A stretch of 64,000 nucleotides of DNA. It comes from Pseudomonas alkylphenolica. GTDB lineage: Bacteria; Pseudomonadota; Gammaproteobacteria; Pseudomonadales; Pseudomonadaceae. The stretch lies in the NCBI RefSeq assembly GCF_004025535.1, contig NZ_QJRG01000047.1, positions 620,001 through 684,000 of the forward strand. The letters run 5' to 3'. The translations under genes were made by a program, and so were the position numbers. How positions within the stretch are numbered: position 1 is the stretch's first letter; each line of letters opens with the position of its first letter. The notes under the pieces are model-generated. The model did no database searches. It was given only the letters and a program-made list of their open reading frames with translations, and was not told the DNA's origin. Below are positions 42,990 to 51,789 of the stretch, piece by piece.

Positions 42990-43016
42990 TCAAGTTTCTC
43001 GGCTAACGGCCGATAC
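42990..43016 (+). promoter_or_regulatory. sigma-28 (FliA) promoter of the FlxA-like gene
   Basis: TCAAGTTT (42990-42997), exactly 11 bases, GCCGATAC (43009-43016): near-identical to the flagellar consensus T(A/C)AAGTTT-N11-GCCGATAA. A transcript starting near 43025 leaves a ~25-base leader before the ATG at 43051. Only ~16 bp separate it from the divergent PvdS box. Confidence 0.85.
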
Positions 43017-43050
43017 CCAAGTCAACCCAAACACCATCAGGATGATAAGC

Positions 43051-43500
43051 ATGATTGGCATCAATGCCGTATCGATCAGCCAGAGCCCGTCGAGCAGCGC
43101 AGCCGTTGGCGTGGGCAGTGTCGACGCTGGTACCCAGGCGACGGCGGCCAAGGCAGAAGAGGGCACGCTGAAAGTCGACCTCTCCGGCGCTACCCAAAGC
43201 GCTGCTGCAGACAAGAGCAGCAAGGCCGAATCCAGCGAAAGCAGCGAACCGGCGCACATCAAACAGCTGCGCGAAATGATCAAGCAACTGCAAAAGCAGT
43301 TGGCCGAAGCGCAGAAGCAGCTGCAACAGGTGATGGCCAGCAATATGGAAGAGACCGCCAAGGCCTCGGCGGTTGCCGGTGCTCAGGCGGCGGTGAGTAC
43401 CATTTCCGGCTCAATCCAGTCGGCCACCGCGCAGTTGCTCAAAGCCTTGCTGGACAGTGGCGGCAGCACCTCCGGCACCATGGTCAGTACCACCGCCTGA
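43051..43500 (+). CDS. FlxA-like coiled-coil protein
   Basis: A 149-residue protein starting MIGINAVSISQ; the sigma-28 promoter rules out the ORF start at 42973. After a Ser/Ala-rich N-terminus, residues ~68-100 (HIKQLREMIKQLQKQLAEAQ) form a heptad-repeat coiled coil like the FlxA family, followed by an Ala/Ser/Thr-rich amphipathic helix. There is no signal peptide and no catalytic motif. FlxA is a FliA-dependent protein of unknown function; the promoter here agrees. Unrelated to its pyoverdine neighbours. Confidence 0.75.
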   Translation: MIGINAVSISQSPSSSAAVGVGSVDAGTQATAAKAEEGTLKVDLSGATQSAAADKSSKAESSESSEPAHIKQLREMIKQLQKQLAEAQKQLQQVMASNMEETAKASAVAGAQAAVSTISGSIQSATAQLLKALLDSGGSTSGTMVSTTA

Positions 43501-43544
43501 ATAAAACAACGGGCCTGGCGCGCAAGGCGCACAGGCCCGGTGGG

Positions 43545-44465
43545 TCAGTCCGCCGGACGGTTCTGGCTGCGGTCTGACTTGTAGCGCATGGCCACAGCCG
43601 GAGCCGGTTTGGTGCTGCCAGTCTCCAGCCACTGGCGCATGCGGCTGGCGTCGGCGAAATGGGTGTACTTGCCAAAGGCGTCAAGAATCACCATCGCCAC
43701 CGGTCGGTTGTCCATCTTGGTCAACAGCACCAGGCAGTGGCCGGCATCGTTGGTGAAGCCGGTCTTGGTCAGGTTGATGTCCCAGTTGCTCTTGTTGACC
43801 AGGTGGTCGGTGTTGCGAAAGCCCAGGGTGTAGTTGGGCTTGCTGAACGCCACGGTCTTCTCGCGGGTGGTGCTCAACTGGCTCAGCATCGGGTAGTTGC
43901 GCGCCGCCAGCAGCAGCTTGCCCAGGTCGCGGGCGGTCGACACGTTGCTAGGCGATAACCCGGTGGGTTCTACGTAGCGCGTTTTGGTCATGCCCAACGC
44001 CTTGGCCTTGGCGTTCATGGCTTTGATAAACGCGTTGTAGCCGCCTGGATAGTTGTGAGCCAGGGTCGAAGCCGCACGGTTCTCCGATGACATCAGGGTA
44101 ATCAGCAGCGTCTCCCGACGGCTGAGCTGGCTGCCCAGGCGCACGCGCGAATAGACCCCTTTCATCTCCTTGTTCTGGGCGATGGTCATGGTGAGCATCT
44201 CGTCCATGTTCTGCTTGGCATCAAGCACCACCATGCCGGTCATCAGCTTGGTCACCGAGGCGATAGGCACCACCCGGTCTGCGTTGTTGGCGTATAGCAC
44301 CTTGTTGGTCTGCAGATCGATCAGCAGAGCGGCGCCGGAAGCCAGGTGCAGCTTGGAAGGATCGCGTTGTTCCTGGACAGGGGGTTGCGCAGCGGCGACC
44401 GGAGTGACAGTCGCGGTACCCGTGAGCAACAGCAGCAGGCTTAGGATGGATAGGGAGGTTTTCAC
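43545..44465 (-). CDS. pbpG: D-alanyl-D-alanine endopeptidase (PBP7 type)
   Basis: A 306-residue low-molecular-weight penicillin-binding protein of the S11 family, cutting D-Ala-meso-DAP cross-links in the periplasm. With a GTG start at 44465 the signal peptide is MKTSLSILSLLLLLTG; an earlier GTG at 44477 is possible. Active-site motifs: SVTK (70-73), SEN (127-129), KTG (234-236). No C-terminal anchor helix is seen, as usual for PbpG. Confidence 0.93.
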   Translation of the reverse strand: MKTSLSILSLLLLLTGTATVTPVAAAQPPVQEQRDPSKLHLASGAALLIDLQTNKVLYANNADRVVPIASVTKLMTGMVVLDAKQNMDEMLTMTIAQNKEMKGVYSRVRLGSQLSRRETLLITLMSSENRAASTLAHNYPGGYNAFIKAMNAKAKALGMTKTRYVEPTGLSPSNVSTARDLGKLLLAARNYPMLSQLSTTREKTVAFSKPNYTLGFRNTDHLVNKSNWDINLTKTGFTNDAGHCLVLLTKMDNRPVAMVILDAFGKYTHFADASRMRQWLETGSTKPAPAVAMRYKSDRSQNRPAD

Positions 44466-44624
44466 GTCGAGGCTCACTAATAGTTGGTATGTTGTTGGCT
44501 GTGCAAGGGTTTTCCCCCAAAAAACCGCTGCATTTTGGAGTATGGCTCAATTGCTGTCGATTGCCTGTGCGACGTTAGGGTGCAGATGAAAAAAACTTAA
44601 TCCAAGTCCCGTTCGTCCGCCCAT

Positions 44625-44649
44625 AAAAAGCCCCGCCATAAGGCGGGGC
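44625..44649 (-). terminator. terminator after the 60-residue protein gene
   Basis: Read leftward: GCCCCGCC (44649-44642), loop TTAT, GGCGGGGC (44637-44630), then five Ts (44629-44625). Confidence 0.88.
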
Positions 44650-44692
44650 AAGGGGGTGTGCGGAGCAACGCACGATAAAAGGATCCAACGTT

Positions 44693-44875
44693 TCAGGCTT
44701 GCCAGCGAGTACTCTCGAGCTGGCTGGCCAGGGCCTGGGCGGCAGGCAGCGAGGTCATTGGCCCGGAGACTGCTTCGCCATCGCGAACCAGGTACCAGCA
44801 CGCCAGCAGGCCCAGCTTCCTGAGCGGGGCGGGGACGGCGCTGCCGATGACAGACATGATACTGATGCGGGCCAT
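44693..44875 (-). CDS. small conserved-looking protein, unknown function
   Basis: Sixty residues from an ATG at 44875 preceded by AGGAG. It reads MARISIMSVIGSAVPAPLRK, LGLLACWYLVRDGEAVSGPM, TSLPAAQALASQLESTRWQA. The WYLVRDGEAVSGPMTSL stretch resembles GYF_2-like or YLVRDG small-protein signatures. The good ribosome-binding site and dedicated terminator argue it is real. No function can be assigned. Confidence 0.65.
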   Translation of the reverse strand: MARISIMSVIGSAVPAPLRKLGLLACWYLVRDGEAVSGPMTSLPAAQALASQLESTRWQA

Positions 44876-44967
44876 GGGGGTTCTCCTGCGAAACATGACC
44901 CTACCTTACGTGGCGTGAGCAGCCGGTTGAAATCAACCGGCTTGATAGTGCTCATCATCGGCATCGC

Positions 44968-45336
44968 TTACCAGCGCGGCGGCCCGTAATAGACAGGGGG
45001 TGGACCGTAGTAGCGCTCCTGGTAATAGGGCGGCGGCGGGTAGCGCTCGATCACCACCGGATACGGCCGGGGCTGGTAAAACACGTGCGGTGGTGACTGG
45101 TAATACACCGGTGGCGGGCCGTAGTAGACCGGTTGGGGCTGGACATACACCGTGCGGTCACGTGCGCCATAGAGTGCCGAGCCGACAACTGCGCCGACCA
45201 CCGCAGCACCTACCACTGCGCCCGGGCCGTACCAGCCATGGTCGCCGTGGCCCCCGTGGCCGCCACCGGCGGCTGCCTGCCCGCTGGCAGCCAGAGCGCC
45301 GACCAGCAGGGTGATTGTTGCAACATGACGGTTCAT
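44968..45336 (-). CDS. secreted Gly-zipper / Pro-Tyr-rich protein, unknown function
   Basis: A 122-residue protein. A Sec signal peptide (to ~QAAA, 23) is followed by a Gly/His run (GGGHGGHGDHG), a glycine-zipper-type segment (AVVGAAVVGAVVGSALYGA, ~40-58) and repeated PP-VYY/PPPYY motifs to the C-terminus. Similar proteins are envelope-associated and often stress-linked, but function is unknown. Confidence 0.75.
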   Translation of the reverse strand: MNRHVATITLLVGALAASGQAAAGGGHGGHGDHGWYGPGAVVGAAVVGAVVGSALYGARDRTVYVQPQPVYYGPPPVYYQSPPHVFYQPRPYPVVIERYPPPPYYQERYYGPPPVYYGPPRW

Positions 45337-45495
45337 GGTGACGCCTCACAGTGCGACCCTGATGCCAGGGATACTCTATGAGACAGCGGGAACCGGGCGT
45401 TGCACAGGGGGTCTGAGTAAAGGTTTTGTAAGCGCCGATCAGCGGTAGGGGTGGTCGCTGTGCATAATGTCCACTTGATTCCAAAGGAGCGGCAA

Positions 45496-46356
45496 ATGGC
45501 CCATATTCCCGGTAAAGATACAGTGCTGTGCATCTCGCTGGCGGGGCGTCCCGGCACCTTTGGCGTGCGCTTTCACAATCACCTGTATGAGCTGCTGGGC
45601 CTCGACTACTACTACAAGGCGATGACCACCCAGGACCTGCCTGCGGCAGTGGGCGGCATTCGCGCGCTGGGCATTCGCGGTTGCGGGGTATCGATGCCCT
45701 ACAAAGAAGCCTGCATGGCCCTGGTCGACGAAATCGACCCCTCGGCGGCGGCCATCGAGTCGATCAACACCCTGGTCAACGACGGTGGGCGACTCAAGGC
45801 GTACAACACCGATTACCTGGCCGTGCGCCAGCTGCTTGAGCAGCATAATGTCGACCCGGACACCGCTTTTGCCTTGCGCGGCAGCGGCGGCATGGCCAAG
45901 GCCGTGGCCAGCGCCCTGCGCGATGCCGGATTCGAGCAAGGCATCATCGTTGCCCGTAATGAGCAGGCCGGGCGACAGTTGGCGGACAGCTGTGGTTACC
46001 GCTGGCAGAGGGAGCTGGGCGATCTGTGCCCGCCGATGCTGGTCAATGTCACGCCGGTCGGTATGGCCGGTGGTGTCGAGGCTGACCAGCTGGCGTTCAG
46101 TCGTGACGCGATTGCTGCGGCGCAACGGGTCTTTGATGTAGTGGCGATGCCGGCGCGCACGCCGTTGATTATCGAAGCCGAACGCCAGGGCAAGGCGGTG
46201 ATTACCGGGTTGGAGGTGATTGCCTTGCAGGCGCTGGAGCAGTTTGTGCTGTACACCGGCGTGCGGCCAACAGCGGAGCAGGTGGCGCAGGCCGTAGCCT
46301 ACGCACAGACCCCTGCGATACCTGTGGGAGCGGGGCTTGCCCGCGAAGAACGATGA
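45496..46356 (+). CDS. shikimate dehydrogenase-like protein (AroE-like) with REP-encoded tail
   Basis: A 286-residue protein starting MAHIPGKDTVLC after AAGGAG. The fold is AroE-like: the catalytic lysine in MPYKEAC, the INTLVN segment, the catalytic aspartate in AYNTDYLAV, and a nucleotide-binding GSGGMAKAVASAL. The canonical SxS substrate serines (HSKSP) are replaced by AGRPGTFG, and NVTxP by GVSMP, so substrate or activity probably differs from housekeeping AroE; pseudomonads carry such AroE-like paralogues. The last ~12 residues are encoded by a REP element that supplies the stop. Confidence 0.85.
   Translation: MAHIPGKDTVLCISLAGRPGTFGVRFHNHLYELLGLDYYYKAMTTQDLPAAVGGIRALGIRGCGVSMPYKEACMALVDEIDPSAAAIESINTLVNDGGRLKAYNTDYLAVRQLLEQHNVDPDTAFALRGSGGMAKAVASALRDAGFEQGIIVARNEQAGRQLADSCGYRWQRELGDLCPPMLVNVTPVGMAGGVEADQLAFSRDAIAAAQRVFDVVAMPARTPLIIEAERQGKAVITGLEVIALQALEQFVLYTGVRPTAEQVAQAVAYAQTPAIPVGAGLAREER
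46324..46348. repeat. Pseudomonas REP element overlapping the AroE-like gene end
   Basis: GTGGGAGCGGGGCTTGCCCGCGAAG with the GCGGG/CCCGC hairpin, the same core as the repeats near 55.1 and 55.2 kb. It encodes PVGAGLARE before the TGA at 46354. Confidence 0.8.
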
Positions 46357-46384
46357 CGCGGTAGGGCAGGCGCACCGCAGAGGG

Positions 46385-47026
46385 TTACTCCAGCGCCGCC
46401 AGCCGCTCTTCCAGCGCGGCAATCCGCGCCTCCAGCGCCTCGATGCGCTCCAGCGACACCGCGCCGCCGCTGCGCTCCGGCCCTTGCTGGCGGGCAGCAA
46501 GAATGGCCTCGATCTCCGCCGGGTCGCCCAGTGCATGGGTGTAACGGTCTTCACGCTGGCCGGCCTGGCGCGGCAGGTGCAAGGCAAAGCCACGGGCAAT
46601 CAGGCGTTCAAGCTGATGCACGACCTGCTCGCTGTCCTCGAAATCATGCATGCGGTTGCTGCGGGTCAGCAGTTCGTTGACCGTCTGCGGGCCGCGCAAA
46701 AACATCAGGCCCAGCAGAGTGACCTGCGCCGGCACCAGTTCCAGTGCTTTGTCGACGCGCTGTTCCCAGCGGTCGGCGCGGCTACCCATCTGCAGGCGGG
46801 TCAGGCCCTGGCCTTCAAGGGCACGCAAGGCCTGGCCAACCTGGCCCTGGCTGAGGTTCATCACCGGCTCGCGGCTGGTCTTCTGGTTGCAGGCCAGTAC
46901 CAGGGCATTCAAGGTCAGTGGGTAGGTTTCCGGGCTGGTGGCCTGCTTTTCGATCAGCGAACCGAGCACACGGACCTCGATGGGGGTGAAGCGGGCTTCG
47001 GAAGGGGAGTGGAGTTCGTCGGACAT
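46385..47026 (-). CDS. YceH family protein (DUF480)
   Basis: A 213-residue protein with the DUF480 tandem winged-helix pattern: RFTPIEVRVLGSLIEKQATSPETYPLTLNALVLACNQKTSREPVM, then LQMGSRADRWEQRVDKALEL and LLGLMFLRGPQTVNELLTRS. It ends in a short coiled coil (IEALEARIAALEERLAALE). Function unknown; presumed DNA- or protein-binding. Monocistronic. Confidence 0.9.
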   Translation of the reverse strand: MSDELHSPSEARFTPIEVRVLGSLIEKQATSPETYPLTLNALVLACNQKTSREPVMNLSQGQVGQALRALEGQGLTRLQMGSRADRWEQRVDKALELVPAQVTLLGLMFLRGPQTVNELLTRSNRMHDFEDSEQVVHQLERLIARGFALHLPRQAGQREDRYTHALGDPAEIEAILAARQQGPERSGGAVSLERIEALEARIAALEERLAALE

Positions 47027-47121
47027 GGCCCTGTCTCTGTGCGAAGTAAGGCCACTAGCCTAGGTGCGGGACAGGGTAAAACACAAGCTGCCGGTGCAGT
47101 GCGCACCGGCAGCGGTCGGGC

Positions 47122-48333
47122 TCAGGAGGCGCGACGTTCTTCGGCCATGCACGCCGCAGCGGTGAACAGCACGTCGGTGGAGGAGTTCAGCGCGGTTTCC
47201 GCCGAGTCTTGCAAAACCCCGATAATGAAGCCTACAGCCACTACCTGCATGGCGATCTCGCTGGGAATGCCGAACAGGCTGCAGGCCAGCGGGATCAGCA
47301 GCAGCGAGCCACCGGCGACACCCGAAGCGCCACAGGCGCAGACGGCGGCGACAACGCTGAGCAGGATGGCCGTAGGAATGTCGACCGCGATGCCCAGGGT
47401 GTGCACGGCGGCCAGGGTCAGCACGGTAATGGTGATGGCGGCACCGGCCATGTTGATGGTCGCGCCCAGCGGGATCGACACCGAGTAGGTGTCTTCATGC
47501 AGCCCCAGGCGCTCGCTCAAGGCCAGGTTGACCGGGATGTTGGCGGCCGAGCTGCGGGTGAAGAAGGCCGTAATGCCGCTTTCACGCAGGCACAGCAGTA
47601 CCAGTGGGTAAGGGTTGCGACGGATTTTCCAGAACACGATCAGCGGGTTCATCACCAGTGCGACAAACAGCATGCAGCCAATCAGCACGGCCAGCAGGTG
47701 CAGGTAGCCGAGCAGTGCATTCAGGCCCGACTGCGCCAGGGTCGAGGCCACCAGGCCGAAAATGCCCAGCGGGGCAAAGCGAATGACCACACGAACGATC
47801 AGGGTAACGCCGTTGGACAGGTCTTCAACCACGGTGCGGGTGGTCTGGCCGGCATGACGAATCGCCACGCCGAGGCCGATGGCCCAGGCCAGGATGCCGA
47901 TGAAGTTGGCGTTCATCAGTGCGCTCACCGGGTTGTCGACCACGCTCAGCAGCAGGCTTTGCAGCACTTCAGTGATGCCGCCCGGGGCGCTCAGGGCCAC
48001 CTCGGAGGTGCTCAGGGCCAGGTGTGACGGGAAGGCCATGCTGGCGACCACCGCAACCACCGCTGCGGCAAAGGTACCGAACAGGTACAGCACCAGGATC
48101 GGGCGGATGTGGGTTTCGGTACCGTGTTTGTGGTTGGCGATGGAGGCCATCACCAGAATGAACACCAGCACCGGCGCCACGGCCTTCAGGGCGGAGACGA
48201 ACACCTTGCCGATGAAGCCGAGGTTCATCGCAACCTCAGGCGCGATCAGGGCCAGGGCAATGCCGGCCACCAGGCCGATCATGATCTGCACTACCAGGCT
48301 GGTACGGTTCAACAGCTTTAGAACGGGTGTCAT
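47122..48333 (-). CDS. sstT: serine/threonine:sodium symporter SstT
   Basis: A 403-residue dicarboxylate/amino acid:cation symporter of SstT type. The hallmark hairpin and helices appear as FTRSSAANIPVNLALSERLGLHEDTYSVSIPLGATINMAGAAITITVLTL, and the family signature SGVAGGSLLLIPLACSLFGIPSE is intact. It takes up L-serine and L-threonine with Na+ at the inner membrane. Confidence 0.92.
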   Translation of the reverse strand: MTPVLKLLNRTSLVVQIMIGLVAGIALALIAPEVAMNLGFIGKVFVSALKAVAPVLVFILVMASIANHKHGTETHIRPILVLYLFGTFAAAVVAVVASMAFPSHLALSTSEVALSAPGGITEVLQSLLLSVVDNPVSALMNANFIGILAWAIGLGVAIRHAGQTTRTVVEDLSNGVTLIVRVVIRFAPLGIFGLVASTLAQSGLNALLGYLHLLAVLIGCMLFVALVMNPLIVFWKIRRNPYPLVLLCLRESGITAFFTRSSAANIPVNLALSERLGLHEDTYSVSIPLGATINMAGAAITITVLTLAAVHTLGIAVDIPTAILLSVVAAVCACGASGVAGGSLLLIPLACSLFGIPSEIAMQVVAVGFIIGVLQDSAETALNSSTDVLFTAAACMAEERRAS

Positions 48334-48546
48334 GTCGGGTGTTTCTCAGCGGTAAAGAGGGGCAGCCAGCCCGGGGTGACGCCGGAAAGGAGGTGGCGTC
48401 GGGCAATCGGGCCACGAAAGGGGCGCGACTTTAGCACAGCGCGCCAGAAGGGTGATTGCCCTGTGTCAGTCAGCTGGGCTGGGGTGTAGTATGCGCGCCC
48501 CTCAAAACGCCACAGCGCCGTGGATGTTTAAACCGCTGGAGTGTAG

Positions 48547-49701
48547 ATGTTATTGCCGATTCTGTTGCTGGCTGCGGCCGGTTTCACTGTGTTGACCACC
48601 GAGTTCGTAATTGTCGGCCTGTTGCCGGGGATCGCCCGCGACCTGGCGGTCAGCGTGCCCCAGGCCGGGCTGCTGGTGACCCTGTTTGCCTTTACCGTGG
48701 CCTGCTTTGGGCCGTTTCTGACGGCCTGGTGCGCCCGCTTTGATCGCAAGCGCCTGTTTGTCGGCACCTTGCTGTTGTTTGCCGCCTGCAATGCCTTGGC
48801 GGCGCTGGCCCCGAATATCTACGTCATGGGCCTGGCGCGACTGTTGCCGGCCTTGGGCTTGCCAGTGTTCTGGGCGTTGGCCAGTGAAACGGCGGTAGAC
48901 ATTGTCGGGCCGGCCTATGCCGGGCGGGCGATTTCCAAGATCAGCTTTGGCGTAGTCTGCGCCACGGTGTTCGGTATTCCGGTCGGCACCCTGGTGGGCG
49001 ACGCGCTGGGCTGGCGGGCGGCGTTTGCCATGCTGGCCGGGCTGGCGCTGGTAAAGGCGCTGCTGCTTCACCTGTATCTGCCGCGTACGCCCCGGCACAA
49101 CCAGGCCACTTCGTTGCGTGGTCAGTTCGGCATTTTGCGCAGCCGCTTGCTGCAGGGCCATGTGCTGCTGTCGGTGCTGGTGTTCAGCGGTATGTTCACC
49201 GCCTACACCTACCTCGCCGATATCCTCGAACGCCTGGCCGGGTTTGATGGCGCGCGGGTGGGCTGGTACCTGATGGGCTTCGGTGCGGTGGGGCTGATCG
49301 GCAACAGCCTCGGCGGACGCGCAGTGGATCGCCATCCGCTGCTGGCCTCCGGCGGCTTTTGCGCGTTGATGCTGGTGGGCCTGATTGCCCTGGTGCCAAG
49401 CATTCACTCCACCTACGGCCTGATCGCTGCCCTGGCCATCTGGGGCGCGACCCAGGCGGCGCTGTTTCTGGTCAGCCATGTGCGCTTGATCAAGGCCGCG
49501 CCCCAGGCACCTGCTTTTGCCGCATCGTTGAACATTGCCGGCGGCAACCTGGGGATTGGCCTGGGGGCGATCATTGGTGGTCGGGTGATCGACAGCGTCG
49601 GGCTGGCCAGCCTCGGCTATGCCGCTGCCGTGCTGATCGGCCTCTCCGTGCTGCTGGCCCTGGGGCTGATGCGCATGGACGCCACCCGCACTACCAGTTG
49701 A
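48547..49701 (+). CDS. MFS transporter, AraJ / DHA1 family
   Basis: A 384-residue transporter with 12 helices: LTTEFVIVGLLPGIARDLAVSVPQAGLLVTLFAFTVACFGPFLTAW, ARFDRKRLFVGTLL (motif A), and VCATVFGIPVGTLVGDALGWRAAFAML (motif C). These features fit DHA1 drug/sugar exporters. The end converges with nhaR and overlaps it by 11 bp. Substrate unknown. Confidence 0.88.
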   Translation: MLLPILLLAAAGFTVLTTEFVIVGLLPGIARDLAVSVPQAGLLVTLFAFTVACFGPFLTAWCARFDRKRLFVGTLLLFAACNALAALAPNIYVMGLARLLPALGLPVFWALASETAVDIVGPAYAGRAISKISFGVVCATVFGIPVGTLVGDALGWRAAFAMLAGLALVKALLLHLYLPRTPRHNQATSLRGQFGILRSRLLQGHVLLSVLVFSGMFTAYTYLADILERLAGFDGARVGWYLMGFGAVGLIGNSLGGRAVDRHPLLASGGFCALMLVGLIALVPSIHSTYGLIAALAIWGATQAALFLVSHVRLIKAAPQAPAFAASLNIAGGNLGIGLGAIIGGRVIDSVGLASLGYAAAVLIGLSVLLALGLMRMDATRTTS

Positions 49702-50587
49702 ACAACTGGCGGCGTGCGCCCTCGGTGATGGCAACGATGCCGGGGTGCTTGACCTTGCGTTCCACCGAAATGGCATAGAACGATTCGATGACCGCGTCGG
49801 TCTGGCCAATCAGCTCGACGCCGTATTGCCGGCAGACCTCGTCGGCAATCACGCTGGGGCCGATGAAAATCCCGCTGCCGGACTGACCGAAGGCCTGCAT
49901 CAAGGCGCTGTCGTCGAACTCACCGACAATGCGCGGTTGAATCTGCTGCTCGGCCAGCCAGCGCAGCAAGCGGCTGCGCACCACGGTTTCCTGGCCGGGG
50001 ATCAGCATCGGCGCGTGCTGCAGGCAAGCCGGAAAATCCGTGCCCACCTGAGCGGCCAGGGCCGGGGTGGCGAAAAAGCTGATGCCGCATTCCCCCAGGC
50101 GCTGGCTCACGCCCTTGATGTCCAGGTGGCTGGGCATGGGGCTGTCGGAGATCACCAGGTCCAGGCGCTGGATCGCAAGGTCGGCCAGCAAGCGTTCCAG
50201 TTTGTCTTCCCGGCAACTCAGGCGCAGGGCGTCTTCCATCTCCATGGTGGGCGCCAACAGGCGGTAGACGATGGACTTGGGCACCACATCGGCAACCCCG
50301 ACCCGGAACAGGATCTGCTGTTCGTCCGGGCGGGTGCGCAGCATGGCCTCCAGCTCACCGCCAATCTGGAACATCTGCTCGGCGTAGGTCAGGGCCTGGC
50401 GGCCGCTTTCGGTCAGTTCCAGTTGCCGCCCGACCCGTCGAAACAGCTCGATACCATAGGTTTGCTCGAGCAGGCTGATCTGCCCGCTGATGGTCTGCGG
50501 GGTCAGGTTCAGCTGCTCGCCGGCCCGCACAATGCTGCCGGTGCGGGCCACCACCCAGAAGTAATGCAGCTGTCGGTAGTTGAGCAT
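49691..50587 (-). CDS. nhaR: LysR-type activator NhaR
   Basis: A 298-residue LysR protein starting MLNYRQLHYFWVVARTGSIVRAGEQLNLTPQTISGQISLLEQTYG, characteristic of NhaR; the ORF start at 50719 is read back into the upstream region. The effector domain (VADVVPKSIVYRLLAPTMEMED) is the conserved NhaR sequence. NhaR activates Na+/H+ antiporter genes; no nhaA is in the window. Confidence 0.9.
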   Translation of the reverse strand: MLNYRQLHYFWVVARTGSIVRAGEQLNLTPQTISGQISLLEQTYGIELFRRVGRQLELTESGRQALTYAEQMFQIGGELEAMLRTRPDEQQILFRVGVADVVPKSIVYRLLAPTMEMEDALRLSCREDKLERLLADLAIQRLDLVISDSPMPSHLDIKGVSQRLGECGISFFATPALAAQVGTDFPACLQHAPMLIPGQETVVRSRLLRWLAEQQIQPRIVGEFDDSALMQAFGQSGSGIFIGPSVIADEVCRQYGVELIGQTDAVIESFYAISVERKVKHPGIVAITEGARRQLFNW

Positions 50588-50721
50588 GGATGTTCCCGAT
50601 TCGTAAAAACCGAAGTATAACCGCTGAAAATACGAATTTTCCTGATGTATTAAGGTATTTAGAATTCCCGCCATTACGGTGCCACCGAGTGGGCGCTGAT
50701 CATCGACACGGAGAACCACAG

Positions 50722-50961
50722 ATGTTGAACCTCAAATCCATCGGAACACCCCTGGTGTTGCTGCTGGCCCTGTTTGCCATGAGCGGTTGCGAGCAGGCCG
50801 AGAAATCCGCCCAGCAAATGCTCAACCAGGCCGCGGAATCAGCCAAGGAAGCCATCGACAAGACCAACGAAGCCGCGCAACAGGCCCTCAGCGAAGCCAC
50901 CGGCTCCGAGGGCGCGAAGGCTGAAAAAATTGAGCGCGACGACAGCGCCAAAGAAATCTGA
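50722..50961 (+). CDS. small alanine-rich lipoprotein, unknown function
   Basis: A 79-residue protein: MLNLKSIGTPLVLLLALFAM followed by lipobox SGC, then a charged helix (EQAEKSAQQMLNQAAESAKE, EAAQQALSEATGS). Lipidation at Cys22 is predicted. The ATG follows GGAGAACCACAG. The start at 50590 overlaps the nhaR start region and is rejected. It lies 31 bp before the TerC gene and may be co-transcribed. Confidence 0.78.
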   Translation: MLNLKSIGTPLVLLLALFAMSGCEQAEKSAQQMLNQAAESAKEAIDKTNEAAQQALSEATGSEGAKAEKIERDDSAKEI

Positions 50962-50992
50962 ACCACCCCTAACCTCGATGCAGGAATGATTC

Positions 50993-51742
50993 ATGGAATA
51001 CTTGTTGGAACTCGCTGCAAGCCCGACCGCCTGGGTAGCCCTGGCCACCCTGGTGGCCATGGAGATCGTGCTGGGCATCGACAACCTGATTTTCATCTCC
51101 ATCCTTACCAACAAGTTGCCTGAGGAATTCCGTTCCAAGGCGCGCCGTATCGGTATCAGCATGGCGCTGGTGATGCGCCTGGGCCTGCTCAGTACCATTG
51201 CCTGGATCGTGCAGCTGACCGAGCCTGTCATTGACGTGTTCGGCCATACCTTCTCCTGGAAGGACATGATCCTCATCGCCGGTGGTCTGTTCCTGCTGTG
51301 GAAGGCGACCACCGAGATCCATGAGAGCGTCGATCCGCGGGCCAAGGAAGAAAGCAAAGCGTCTTCGACCATCACTCTGGGCTTTGCCGCCGCTATCGGT
51401 CAGATCCTGCTGCTGGACATCGTCTTCTCGATCGACAGCATCATCACCGCCGTGGGCATGACCGAGCACCTGCCGATCATGATCATCGCCGTGATCAGTG
51501 CCGTGATCGTGATGTTGGTGGCTGCCGATCCGCTGGCCAAGTTCATCAACGACAACCCGACCGTGGTGATGCTGGCCCTGGGCTTCCTGATCATGATCGG
51601 TATGACCCTGATCGCCGAAGGCTTTGGCGCCCACGTACCGAAAGGCTATGTGTATGCAGCGATGGCGTTCTCTACCGCGATCGAAGCGCTGAACATCCTG
51701 TCGCGTCGGGCACGCCTCAAGCGTGAAGCCGCCGAGGGCTGA
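50993..51742 (+). CDS. TerC family membrane protein
   Basis: A 249-residue protein with ~7 helices and the TerC acidic motifs in LVAMEIVLGIDNLIFISILT and ILLLDIVFSIDSIITAVGM. The aspartates are the proposed metal-binding residues. TerC-like (Alx/MntY type) proteins are linked to metal, often manganese, export. Confidence 0.9.
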   Translation: MEYLLELAASPTAWVALATLVAMEIVLGIDNLIFISILTNKLPEEFRSKARRIGISMALVMRLGLLSTIAWIVQLTEPVIDVFGHTFSWKDMILIAGGLFLLWKATTEIHESVDPRAKEESKASSTITLGFAAAIGQILLLDIVFSIDSIITAVGMTEHLPIMIIAVISAVIVMLVAADPLAKFINDNPTVVMLALGFLIMIGMTLIAEGFGAHVPKGYVYAAMAFSTAIEALNILSRRARLKREAAEG

Positions 51743-51760
51743 TCGCAGTAGTAAAAGTAA

Positions 51761-51785
51761 GGGCCAGCATCTGCTGGCCCTTTTT
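51761..51785 (+). terminator. intrinsic terminator of the TerC gene
   Basis: GGGCCAGCA (51761-51769), two-base loop, TGCTGGCCC (51772-51780), then five Ts. Confidence 0.92.
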
Positions 51786-51789
51786 GTTT

